DNA from: JAMXLO01 sp963818775
Lineage (GTDB): Bacteria > Pseudomonadota > Alphaproteobacteria > Acetobacterales > Acetobacteraceae
Direction of reading: 5' to 3'
Assembly (NCBI GenBank): GCA_963818775.1
Contig: CAWFUF010000024.1
Location: forward strand, 372,001-436,000
Length of the DNA: 64,000 nt
Of the stretch, positions 17,866-25,614 are shown one piece after another. A program made the translations under genes and the position numbers. Positions within the stretch are counted from its first letter, which is position 1; each line of letters opens with the position of its first letter. A model generated the notes under the pieces. That model did not search any database, had not been told where the DNA came from, and was given only the letters and a program-made list of their open reading frames with translations.

Positions 17866-18133
17866 TAGCAGGTGCTGTTACGGTCAGGATCAGATCGACC
17901 AGCGACGCGTCGCTTCTCAGCGCCGTCCTCCGGGCCCCTTGCCCCGGTCGCTTTGCCGTAAATCTCCAAGATGGCGTAGTCGTGTCGGCGCCGAAGGACT
18001 GCTCCATGGCCTCCAGGTTAGGGCTTGTCGCCGTAGTCTGTCGGTGCCACCTGGTTTGGGCTTTGCCATGGCGGGAGCGGTGCGCTTCCGGTATTCTTGC
18101 GATGGCGGGACAGTCCTGCCAGGGGAGCCCGCG

Positions 18134-18487
18134 ATGGTCCGCACTATATTGGCTGCAACCGCTACACTCGCCTTACTGTCCGTCATGCCACCGGCGGCGG
18201 GCGCCGTGACGTGTGCCAACGGCGTCTATCGTGCGGGATGTGCCGGACCCAACGGAGCCGCAGTGGTCAAGAAGCAGCCGGTGGTCCGTCCGCCAGCGAC
18301 GGTTCACTGCGTCAATGGCGTCTACCGCGCGGGTTGCGCGGGGCCGAACGGCGCCGGTGTCGTCCGCAAGCCGGTACTGAGGTGCCTGTCGCTCGTCTAT
18401 AGGCCCGGTCCGGCTGTCAAGCAGTCACGTTTCGCGCGCGTCTTGCTACCGGCCGCAGGTTTTAGAATTCCATCAGGTTGTCCTTGA
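18134..18487 (+). CDS. Small exported protein with duplicated CxNGVYRAGCAGPNGA motif
   Basis: A 117-residue protein starting MVRTILAATATLALLSVMPP, with GGGGAG eight bases upstream. After a signal peptide (ends AGA-V) it has two copies of a Cys-bounded unit, CANGVYRAGCAGPNGAAVV and CVNGVYRAGCAGPNGAGVV, separated by a Pro-rich linker. This unit recurs in alphaproteobacterial envelope proteins of unknown role. The last ~35 residues look unrelated and run 26 bases into the convergent monooxygenase gene, so the true C-terminus may have been altered by a frameshift. Confidence 0.6.
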   Translation: MVRTILAATATLALLSVMPPAAGAVTCANGVYRAGCAGPNGAAVVKKQPVVRPPATVHCVNGVYRAGCAGPNGAGVVRKPVLRCLSLVYRPGPAVKQSRFARVLLPAAGFRIPSGCP

Positions 18488-19763
18488 AGTGCTTGTGGGA
18501 ATACCGCGTCCGCGTCAGTCCGCGGCGCTGCAATTCCGGCACCAGCCCATCGCACACTTCCATGATGTAGCGCCGGTCGAAATAGGCATTGAAGAAAAGG
18601 AACCCGTCGCCGCCGACCTCCTCCATGATCTCCTGCATCATGCCCGCGACGTGATCGACCGTGCCGGTGAAGTCGATGCCCATCTTGGTCGACTGGCTCG
18701 CGGCGACCTCGCGCGGCGTCTTGCCGATCCACTTGGCGAGCGATGACTGATGGCCATTTGTGTGCAGCTCGGGCAACGGCTCGTCCGGATCGAACTTCGA
18801 GAAGTCGATGTTGGTCAGGCGCGACATGCTTGAGAGCTGCATGTCGAGATGGCGGTTGGCGTCCTCATGCATCAGGCGCTGCCTCTCTCTCGCGGCCTCC
18901 ATCGTCGTGTCGACCAGCGGGTATGCCAGGAACAGCACCTTGACCTTGTCGGGGTCGCGTCCGGCGGCAGCGGCGCGCCGACGGACATTGGCCCGATAGG
19001 CCTTCATCGCCTCGACGCTGCCGGCATCGGTTATGATCGTGTCGGCCCAGCGCGCGGCGAATTCCTGCCCGCGCTGCGAGCCGCCTGCCTGGCAGATCGG
19101 CGGACGTCCCTGCGGCGAGCGAGGCGCGTTCAGCGGGCCGCGACAGCGGAAGTACTTGCCCTCGAAATTTACCGGATGGACTTTTCCCCCGTCGGCGAAC
19201 ATCGGCGCGTCACGGTCGAGCACCATGGCGTCAGGCTCCCAGGCGTCCCACAGCCTGGTGACAAGGTCGGCGAATTCATCGGCAAGGTCGTAGCGTTCAT
19301 CGTGCGGCGGCTGGCGCAGATGGCCGTAGTTCTGCGCCGCACCGTCATTGCTGCTGGTGACGCAGTTCCAGCCGGCCCGCCCCTCGGTCACATGGTCGAG
19401 CGAATTGACGAGCCTGGCGAGCAGGAAAGGCGGGTACTCGGTGACGGAAAGCGTCGGGATGAGGCCAAGGTGTCTCGTGGCCTGCGCGAGGTAAGGCACG
19501 AGCACGGCCGGATCGAGCTTGGGCGTGCTGGCGGCATAGCGCAGATAGGTGTCGTGCGAGCCCTGAAACGTATACGGCACCATCGAGGAGTCCTCGATGA
19601 TGAGGTAATCGAAGCAGGCACGCTCGAGCCCGCGGGCGAGGTCGAGGAACAGATCGGGCATCATCCAGCGTGCGACATCGCTGCCAGGCCAATTTCCTCG
19701 CCAGGTCTTCGGACCATAGCCCTGCGAGAGGAACCAGGAGAGGTGGAACTGACGCTTGGCCAT
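18462..19763 (-). CDS. NtaA/SnaA/DszA-family FMN-dependent monooxygenase
   Basis: A 433-residue luciferase-fold monooxygenase. Diagnostic segments are HLSWFLSQGYGPKTWRGNWP near the start, GLERACFDYLIIEDSSMVPY, TEGRAGWNCVTSSNDGAAQN and SPQGRPPICQAGGSQRGQEF. The family includes nitrilotriacetate, dibenzothiophene-sulfone and EDTA monooxygenases and needs FMNH2 from a separate reductase, which is not in this window. The ATG at 19763 is chosen because family homology begins there. The substrate is unknown. Confidence 0.9.
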   Translation of the reverse strand: MAKRQFHLSWFLSQGYGPKTWRGNWPGSDVARWMMPDLFLDLARGLERACFDYLIIEDSSMVPYTFQGSHDTYLRYAASTPKLDPAVLVPYLAQATRHLGLIPTLSVTEYPPFLLARLVNSLDHVTEGRAGWNCVTSSNDGAAQNYGHLRQPPHDERYDLADEFADLVTRLWDAWEPDAMVLDRDAPMFADGGKVHPVNFEGKYFRCRGPLNAPRSPQGRPPICQAGGSQRGQEFAARWADTIITDAGSVEAMKAYRANVRRRAAAAGRDPDKVKVLFLAYPLVDTTMEAARERQRLMHEDANRHLDMQLSSMSRLTNIDFSKFDPDEPLPELHTNGHQSSLAKWIGKTPREVAASQSTKMGIDFTGTVDHVAGMMQEIMEEVGGDGFLFFNAYFDRRYIMEVCDGLVPELQRRGLTRTRYSHKHFKDNLMEF

Positions 19764-19911
19764 CGTGACGGATCTCGTTCGTGCGCGTTGCGGGGCGGAC
19801 GTGCTGCATTGCAGCATGCAAGATGGCTGCCGCTTGTGCCAGCGCCCGCGACGAACGGGATAAATCGACGCCTCTGTGATCAAGCGTTATGGGTTCGAAG
19901 CAGCTTTAGTC

Positions 19912-20029
19912 TTTAACACGGAGGAAAAGGGAGGACCACGGAGGACACGGAGGAAGCAAGCATCAAGGGCGCTTCGCGCGTAGCGCGTCGATTACTGCTC
20001 CGTGGTCCTCCCTTTTCCTCCGTGTTAAA
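19912..20029. repeat. Perfect 32-bp inverted repeat with 54-bp loop
   Basis: Arm 19912-19943 is exactly the reverse complement of 19998-20029. The arms are purine- or pyrimidine-rich and start TTTAACACGGAGGAAAAGG on the left; the left arm also contains the short direct repeats ACGGAGGA. The element fills most of the 339-base gap (19764-20102) between two divergently facing genes; no coding sequence is apparent. It resembles the dispersed CACGGAGGA-type repeats seen in many environmental proteobacteria. It could act as a bidirectional terminator or as a mobile cassette. Confidence 0.85.
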
Positions 20030-20102
20030 ACTAGGACGCCACCAAACCGCACCATCGGCGCAAATATGGGCAGACGCCTGTCGCCTTGTGCGGTGACGCC
20101 TC

Positions 20103-20711
20103 TCACTCCCGCAGCATCGCCGCGACCTGGTCGAGGCTGCGGATGCGTGCATACATCTTCATCGCCTTGTCGAGGCTGTAGGCGTGAGCGGCGGTGTCGC
20201 TGCTCCAGCAGCATTCGCGCACCACGACGGCAGCGAGGTCGAGGTTGAAGGCCTCGCGGACGCTCGTCTCGACGCCGCGATTGGTGGCGCCGCCGCCGAT
20301 GATGATGATGTCGCGCCGCAGCATGTGAAGGAGCTCCGCTACACCCGTGCCGTAGAACGCGCTCGGGCGGCGCTTGAGGAAGACGTAATCCTCCGGCCGC
20401 GGCGCGATCTCGTCGGGGAAGCCGGCCTCTGCGGTACCTTCAATACCGTTGGTGAGTGGCGGCACACCGGTCTCTGCCGAAAGGTCGGTCGGCAGCATGA
20501 CGACGTCGGCACCATCGTCGCGGCTGACGGGGGTCGTGTAGATCACCGGCACACGTGCCGCGCGCGCGGCTGCGATCATGCGCACCCAGGCATCAAGCAC
20601 GGGACGCATCGCCGTTCTCCGCGCAGGATCCGACGGCGTCAGCGCGCGCCGGCAGACGTCGTAGGCGATCAGTGCCGCGCGGCGCCGATCGATGCGTTCG
20701 GGTTCGGGCAT
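20103..20711 (-). CDS. Isochorismatase-like (cysteine hydrolase fold) protein with Gly at the nucleophile position
   Basis: A 202-residue protein of the isochorismatase/nicotinamidase fold. The conserved Asp is in AALIAYDVCRRAL and the conserved Lys in YVFLKRRPSAFYGTG. Where cysteine hydrolases have TxxC, this protein reads IIIIGGGATNRGVETSVREA: the nucleophilic Cys is replaced by Gly. True isochorismatases (EntB, PhzD) also lack this Cys and use the Asp, so the enzyme may cleave a vinyl ether or similar bond rather than an amide. The gene is divergent from the aminotransferase-like gene, with a 182-base gap. Confidence 0.82.
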   Translation of the reverse strand: MPEPERIDRRRAALIAYDVCRRALTPSDPARRTAMRPVLDAWVRMIAAARAARVPVIYTTPVSRDDGADVVMLPTDLSAETGVPPLTNGIEGTAEAGFPDEIAPRPEDYVFLKRRPSAFYGTGVAELLHMLRRDIIIIGGGATNRGVETSVREAFNLDLAAVVVRECCWSSDTAAHAYSLDKAMKMYARIRSLDQVAAMLRE

Positions 20712-20893
20712 GGCAACCTCGATTGCGATTGGCCGGCGGCCTTCTAACGCTCATGAGCGTAACCCCTCAGCCATCGAAAGCAATCGGTCCGCCTGAGTGG
20801 TTTGCGGCAACCGCGGCGTGCTTGACACCCACACCGCGGGCTCCGCATCGTGGCAAACGATCGATTTCCTGCAAGCATGCGGAGAAGACTTCC

Positions 20894-22069
20894 ATGCCCA
20901 TCGACGTCGAGCGGGCACGCGCCGACACACCGGCGGCGGACAAAACCCTGCACTTCAACAATGCGGGTGCGGCGCTGATGCCGGAGCCAGTGCTAAAGGC
21001 GCAACTGCGCCACCTAAGGCTCGAGGCCGAGATCGGTGGTTACGAGGCTGCCGCGGCAGTCGACGATAGGGCTGAAGCGGCTTACGATTCGATCGCGCGA
21101 CTTTTGAACGCCGACCGGACGGAGATCGCGCTCGTCGAGAACGCCACCGTCGCTTGGGACATGGCGTTCTATTCTGTCGGCTTCGCGTCCGGCGATCGCA
21201 TTCTCACCGCCGAAGCCGAATACCTCAGCAACTATATCGCCTTCGAGCAGGTCGCGCGGCGTACCGGCGCCATCGTCGACGTTGTACCAAGCGATGCAGC
21301 GGGCGAGATCGATGTCGAGGCGCTCGAACGTATGATTGATCCGCGCGTCAAGCTGATCGCCATCACGCATGTGCCGACCAATGGCGGGCTGGTCAATCCG
21401 GCGGCGGAGGTCGGGCGCATCGCCCGCGCTCACGGCGTCCTCTATCTGCTCGACGCCTGCCAATCCGTCGGCCAAATGCCGATCGACGTCGCCGCCATCG
21501 GTTGCGACATGCTGTCCACGACCGGGCGGAAATATCTACGGGGGCCGCGCGGCACCGGCTTCCTCTACGTGCGGCGCGCCGTGCTCGACGGCCTTGAGCC
21601 GCCGTTCCTCGATCTGCAGGCGGTGAGCTGGGTCGAGCCTGACCGCTACGAGATGCGCCCCGACGCGCGACGTTTCGAGAACTGGGAACGCAACGTTGCC
21701 GCACAGCTCGGCCTCGGCGCCGCGGTCGACTACGCACTCGGCTTTGGCCTCGCCGACATTTACGCGCGCGTCGAGACGCTGGCCGGCGAGCTGCGGCGGC
21801 GGCTCGCGGACATCCCGGGTGTCATCGTCCGCGACCGCGGGCGGCGGCGCTGCGGCATCGTCAGCTTCACGGCCGAAGGGAAGCCTGCGCGGGAACTCGT
21901 CGCAGCGCTGCGACAGCAACGCATGAATTGCCATACGTCGTCGCCGAGTTCGACGCTGCTCGATGCCCGGGCGCGCCGGTTGCCCGATCTCGTGCGCGCG
22001 TCCGTGCACTACTACAACACCGAAGAGGAGGTGGCGCGCTTCGCGGCTGCGGTCGCCGCACTGGCATAA
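20894..22069 (+). CDS. Class V aminotransferase-fold PLP enzyme (cysteine desulfurase/lyase-like)
   Basis: A 391-residue PLP-dependent enzyme. It has TLHFNNAGAALMPEPVLKAQ at the N-terminus, the substrate/PLP segments THVPTNGGLVNPAAEVGRIA and LLDACQSVGQMPIDVAAIGC, and the PLP lysine in STTGRKYLRGPRGTGFLYV. Homologues include selenocysteine lyases, isopenicillin-N epimerase-like and EgtE-like beta-lyases. No ergothioneine genes are nearby, so a specific role is not supported. The frame is open upstream to 20555, but the ATG at 20894 matches the family start. Confidence 0.88.
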   Translation: MPIDVERARADTPAADKTLHFNNAGAALMPEPVLKAQLRHLRLEAEIGGYEAAAAVDDRAEAAYDSIARLLNADRTEIALVENATVAWDMAFYSVGFASGDRILTAEAEYLSNYIAFEQVARRTGAIVDVVPSDAAGEIDVEALERMIDPRVKLIAITHVPTNGGLVNPAAEVGRIARAHGVLYLLDACQSVGQMPIDVAAIGCDMLSTTGRKYLRGPRGTGFLYVRRAVLDGLEPPFLDLQAVSWVEPDRYEMRPDARRFENWERNVAAQLGLGAAVDYALGFGLADIYARVETLAGELRRRLADIPGVIVRDRGRRRCGIVSFTAEGKPARELVAALRQQRMNCHTSSPSSTLLDARARRLPDLVRASVHYYNTEEEVARFAAAVAALA

Positions 22070-22091
22070 AGGAGCCGACAAGAAAGTTCTC

Positions 22092-22137
22092 AACGCAGAT
22101 TTGCGTGCATCCGCGTGAATCTTCTTGTATCTGCGTT
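22092..22137. repeat. Dyad AACGCAGAT ... ATCTGCGTT in the intergenic leader
   Basis: Left arm AACGCAGAT (22092-22100) is the exact reverse complement of ATCTGCGTT (22129-22137). Between them sit GCGTGCATCCGCGTGAATC-like degenerate echoes of the same word. It lies just before the SDR gene. Similar TCTGCGT-rich dispersed repeats are familiar from environmental genomes. Confidence 0.55.
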
Positions 22138-22172
22138 CTAATGAGTTTCTTCCTGCAAGCTTGCGGCACAAG

Positions 22173-23006
22173 ATGACCCAAATGACGAACTTGTTTGATC
22201 TGACTGGTCGGACTGCTGTCGTGACCGGAAGTGCGCAAGGCATGGGCCGCGCCATGGCACTCGCGTTGGCCGAGGCCGGCGCCGACCTCGTGCTGCTTGA
22301 CCGCAACGCGACCGGCATCGATGCGACAGCGCACAGCATCCATCAGTTCGGCCGCAAGGCACTGCCGATCGCCGGCGACGTGACCGATACCGACCAAATC
22401 GACCGTGTTTTCGCTACGGTGGATCGCGAATTCGGGCGGGTGGACTTCCTCGGCAACGTAGCGGGCGAGGCGAAGGCCGGCGCGGCCGAGGACATGACGC
22501 TCGCGGATATCAACGCCACGTTCCACAACCTGGTGATCAGCCGCTACTACACCTGCCAGCTTGCTGGCCGGCGGATGCTGGCGCAGGGCAAGGGCAGCAT
22601 CATCAGCATCGGCTCGATCGCCGGCGTGTCATCGCTGGGCCGGGCGCAATCGGTCTACGGCATGGCGATGGCGGCGGTGATTCAGATGACGCGCGAGCTG
22701 AGCACCGAATGGGCCGGGCGCGGCGTACGGGTGAACTGCATCCTGCCGGCGCAGGTGCTCGGCGACAACGGACTGGGGCCGCGCATGGAGGCCGATCCGT
22801 GGCTGCGCGATACGTTTCTGCGCGGCATTCCGGCTGGTCGCTTCGGCCAACCAGACGACATCAAGGGTTTGTCGGTGCTGCTGGCGTCGGATGCTGCCGA
22901 CTGGATCACCGGTGCGGCGATTCCGATGGATGGCGGGAATTTGGCGATGAACGGCGGCGGTGGGCTGCTGGCACCGATCATGGAACGTTATCGGGTGCAG
23001 CGTTGA
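22173..23006 (+). CDS. SDR-family protein lacking the catalytic lysine
   Basis: A 277-residue short-chain dehydrogenase fold. The NAD-binding motif TAVVTGSAQGMGRAMALALA is intact. The usual NNAG is replaced by GNVAGE. The active-site segment reads ISIGSIAGVSSLGRAQSVYG followed by MAMAAVIQM: Ser and Tyr are present, but the Lys of YxxxK is Met (YGMAM). The C-terminal WITGAAIPMDGGNLAMNGGG is typical. It may be catalytically impaired, or it may use a different proton relay. The start ATG 22173 precedes the Rossmann domain by the usual distance; an ATG at 22182 is also possible. Confidence 0.88.
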   Translation: MTQMTNLFDLTGRTAVVTGSAQGMGRAMALALAEAGADLVLLDRNATGIDATAHSIHQFGRKALPIAGDVTDTDQIDRVFATVDREFGRVDFLGNVAGEAKAGAAEDMTLADINATFHNLVISRYYTCQLAGRRMLAQGKGSIISIGSIAGVSSLGRAQSVYGMAMAAVIQMTRELSTEWAGRGVRVNCILPAQVLGDNGLGPRMEADPWLRDTFLRGIPAGRFGQPDDIKGLSVLLASDAADWITGAAIPMDGGNLAMNGGGGLLAPIMERYRVQR

Positions 23007-23082
23007 GATTACACGAGGCAGTGCCAACGCATCACCCACAGTGCGCGACGCCATTGTCAGACGTTGGGACCGAGGCTGCTCG

Positions 23083-23110
23083 ATGCCGGGCTACGCCGGC
23101 CATGACAACG
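23083..23110. repeat. REP-like palindromic element (CCGGCCATGAC type)
   Basis: GCCGGGCTACGCCGGC followed by CATGACAACGG matches the core of the element at 30135-30170 (GCCGGCCATGACGAGG). It lies in the 193-base gap between the SDR and hydrogenase-protease genes, in which I see nothing else. Confidence 0.5.
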
Positions 23111-23199
23111 GGGGATGCTGCGCGCGAGTCGAAACACTTATTCCGCAGCAGGCCCGAACTAAGCAGAACTGAACACCGAAGCGGAGTTGGTTTGCGCCA

Positions 23200-23700
23200 G
23201 TGACCAGGCAAGCGCTCGTCATCGGCTACGGCAATACGCTGCGCGGCGACGACGCAGTGGGGCAGGTGGTTGCCCGCGCGCTTGCAGGTGAGGCTGCCAT
23301 CGAAGGCGTTGAGGTGATCGCGTGTCACCAACTTATGCCGGAACTGGCCGAGTGCATCGACGCAGCGGACTTGGTCGTGTTCATCGACGCCGCGGCTGAC
23401 CTCCAACCTGGCGCCATCGTGGCGGAGGTGGTGCAGGCCGCATCGCTGTCGTCGGGTCTGGTACATCACGTTGACCCGCGCATGCTCCTGTTCATGACCG
23501 CAAAACTCTACGGTCGTACTCCGGACGCATTCGTTGTCAGAGTTGGCGCAGGCTCGTTCGAGCTGGGAGAGGGACTGTCCGCCGCCGTCGCCGGCGTGCT
23601 GCCGGATGTGGTCGCGACGGTACGACAACTGGTGCTGGAGCAGCCGGGGACTCAGGCGCGCACAGAGTCCAGCATGGTTCCGTCGGCATCCAGCAACTGA
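23200..23700 (+). CDS. [NiFe] hydrogenase maturation endopeptidase (HoxW/HyaD-type)
   Basis: A 166-residue protease starting GTG 23200. ALVIGYGNTLRGDDAVGQVV (Glu/Asp nickel-sensing Asp in GDDAVG), the central ECIDAADLVVFIDAAAD and the later VHHVDPRMLL are the HycI/HoxW pattern. It removes the C-terminal peptide of the large subunit after nickel insertion. It is convergent with hoxH, overlapping its 3' end by 49 bases, and is the only hydrogenase accessory enzyme in the window. No hypA-F genes are present. Confidence 0.93.
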   Translation: MTRQALVIGYGNTLRGDDAVGQVVARALAGEAAIEGVEVIACHQLMPELAECIDAADLVVFIDAAADLQPGAIVAEVVQAASLSSGLVHHVDPRMLLFMTAKLYGRTPDAFVVRVGAGSFELGEGLSAAVAGVLPDVVATVRQLVLEQPGTQARTESSMVPSASSN

Positions 23701-25070
23701 AGTTCCACCGGATACTGGCCGCCGGCATGTGTTGAGCAACTCAGGCACGGGTCATAGGCCCGCAGCACCGCCTGCACGCGGTTGAGCATGCCGTCGGTAA
23801 TTCGCTTGCCATCGATGTAGTGCCGACTGACCTGACGAATGCTCCGGCCGATTGAGAGATTGTTGTGCCCGGTCGCGATGATGAGGTTCGCCCAGACAAT
23901 CGCGCCGCTCTCGTTGACCTTATAGTGGTGCGTCAGGACGCCGCGCGGTGCCTCGGCCATGCCGATGCCCTCCAGAGCGTTCACTCCGGCATGAGCGCGG
24001 ACGTGTCGATCGAGGATGGCCGGATCGTTCAGCAGCGCCTCCATCCGCTCGATGCAATACAGGATCTCGATCAGGCGTGCGTAATGGAAGTGGAAGGAGC
24101 TGTGCACCACCTTGCCGAATCTCTCGTGGTACTCTGTGAATTCCCTATCCGCCGCTTCGGTGCCGCAGCGGGCCACGACATTCAACCGCGCCAGAGGTCC
24201 CACGCGGTAGGTCCCATCCGGATAGCCGCGCGGTTTGAAGTATGGCGCCTTCAAGAATGAGCGGGGGACCGTCGCCTCGCCGATGTACTGTTGATAGTCC
24301 TCGGCGGCCATCCGATCGACCACAGTGTCGCCCGTGGCGTCGACGAAGCGCAGGCCGCCGTCGTAGAGTTGCATGTTGTCGTGGTCGTCAACGAGTCCGG
24401 CGTACATGGTGGGAGTGGAACCGAACACCGCGATCTCATCGCTGAACTGGTCAACCGCGCCCTTGAAGAAGCCGATAGTTCGCAATGCCAGCGCCTTCGC
24501 ATCGGGCAGAGCGACCAGGATGCGGTCGCGGACTGCGGGGTCCAACGGCGCGTTGACGCCGCCGGGCACGGTCCATGACGGATGGATGCGCTCCCCTGCC
24601 AGGCCTGCGATGACCTGCTGGCCAAATCTGCGCAGCGCTATGCCATCTTTGGCGAGCTGCGGGTGGTCCTCGATGACGCCGACCAGGTTTCGGCGTGCCG
24701 GATCGGAGTCGAAGCCGAGCAGCAGGTCGGGGGCCGAGAGATGGAAGAAGCTCAACGCGTGCGACTGGATGACCTGCCCGCAGTGCATGATTTCGCGAAG
24801 CTTCGCAGCGGTCGGCGGGATACGCACGCTCATGATGGCCTCGCAGGCCTTGGCCGAGGTGAGCAGGTGGCTGATCGGGCAGATCCCGCAGATGCGAGCG
24901 GTGATCGACGGCATTTCATAGAATGGCCGCCCCTCGCAGAATTTCTCGAACCCGCGGAGCTGAGTGACATGGAAGGCGGTGTCCACGACGTTGCCATCGT
25001 CATCGAGGTGGATGGTGATCTTCGCGTGGCCCTCGATGCGGGTGACCGGGTCGATAACGATGGTCGTCAT
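23652..25070 (-). CDS. hoxH: NAD(P)-linked [NiFe] hydrogenase large subunit
   Basis: A 472-residue catalytic subunit that splits or forms H2 at a Ni-Fe(CN)2CO centre. The N-terminal nickel ligands are Cys61 and Cys64 (RICGICPISHLL) and the C-terminal ones Cys442 and Cys445 (DPCLSCSTH). Cleavage is expected after His448, releasing 24 residues (AGGQYPVELQLLDADGTMLD...). The protein starts MTTIVIDPVTRIEGHAKITI, typical of group 3 enzymes. It is the last gene of the hox operon. The protease gene overlaps it in antisense only within the disposable C-terminal peptide. Confidence 0.96.
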   Translation of the reverse strand: MTTIVIDPVTRIEGHAKITIHLDDDGNVVDTAFHVTQLRGFEKFCEGRPFYEMPSITARICGICPISHLLTSAKACEAIMSVRIPPTAAKLREIMHCGQVIQSHALSFFHLSAPDLLLGFDSDPARRNLVGVIEDHPQLAKDGIALRRFGQQVIAGLAGERIHPSWTVPGGVNAPLDPAVRDRILVALPDAKALALRTIGFFKGAVDQFSDEIAVFGSTPTMYAGLVDDHDNMQLYDGGLRFVDATGDTVVDRMAAEDYQQYIGEATVPRSFLKAPYFKPRGYPDGTYRVGPLARLNVVARCGTEAADREFTEYHERFGKVVHSSFHFHYARLIEILYCIERMEALLNDPAILDRHVRAHAGVNALEGIGMAEAPRGVLTHHYKVNESGAIVWANLIIATGHNNLSIGRSIRQVSRHYIDGKRITDGMLNRVQAVLRAYDPCLSCSTHAGGQYPVELQLLDADGTMLDSVRA

Positions 25071-25080
25071 GACGGGCTCC

Positions 25081-25614
25081 TCAGCCGAAACGCGTCCTGG
25101 CCCTGAGATCGGGGATACGGCCATCGAGAAGCTCGTTGAGGACGAACAGGATCGTTGGGGCGGACGGCGGACACCCCGGCACGTGCAAGTCGATCTTGAC
25201 GACGTCGTGCAGCGGAACGGCGTGTTTCAGCAGTATCGGCAGCGCGGGGTCCGCCGGGATGCCTTTGTCCACGTCGGCGCCCTCCACATAGATACGCTCG
25301 AACAGGTCTTTGAGCGGGATGGGGTTGCGTGCGCCTGAGATGTTGCTTGTGGTCGCACAGTCGCCGAGGGCCACGAGGATGCGTGTGCGCTCGCGGACCT
25401 GGCGGATCTTCTCAAGGTCCTCCTCGGTGCTGACCGCCCCCTCGACAAGAGCGACATCGACATCGTGGGGATATTCGCGAGCGTCAACCAACGGGCTGTA
25501 TACCAGATCGACACGCTGCGAGATGGTGATGAGAGCCTCGTCCAGATCGAGCAGCGACATGTGGCAGCCGGAACAACCGTCAAGCCACATGGTGGCCAGT
25601 CGTGGCTTCGTCAT
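25081..25614 (-). CDS. hoxY: NAD(P)-linked [NiFe] hydrogenase small subunit
   Basis: A 177-residue small subunit that holds one proximal [4Fe-4S] cluster and passes electrons from HoxH to the diaphorase. The cysteine pattern is DGCSGCHMSLLDLDE, ALGDCATTSNI and HVPGCPPSAPTILFVLNELL. Its length matches soluble Hox hydrogenases (no signal peptide), so the enzyme is cytoplasmic. The ATG at 25614 overlaps the hoxU stop as ATGA. Ten bases separate it from hoxH. Confidence 0.95.
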   Translation of the reverse strand: MTKPRLATMWLDGCSGCHMSLLDLDEALITISQRVDLVYSPLVDAREYPHDVDVALVEGAVSTEEDLEKIRQVRERTRILVALGDCATTSNISGARNPIPLKDLFERIYVEGADVDKGIPADPALPILLKHAVPLHDVVKIDLHVPGCPPSAPTILFVLNELLDGRIPDLRARTRFG

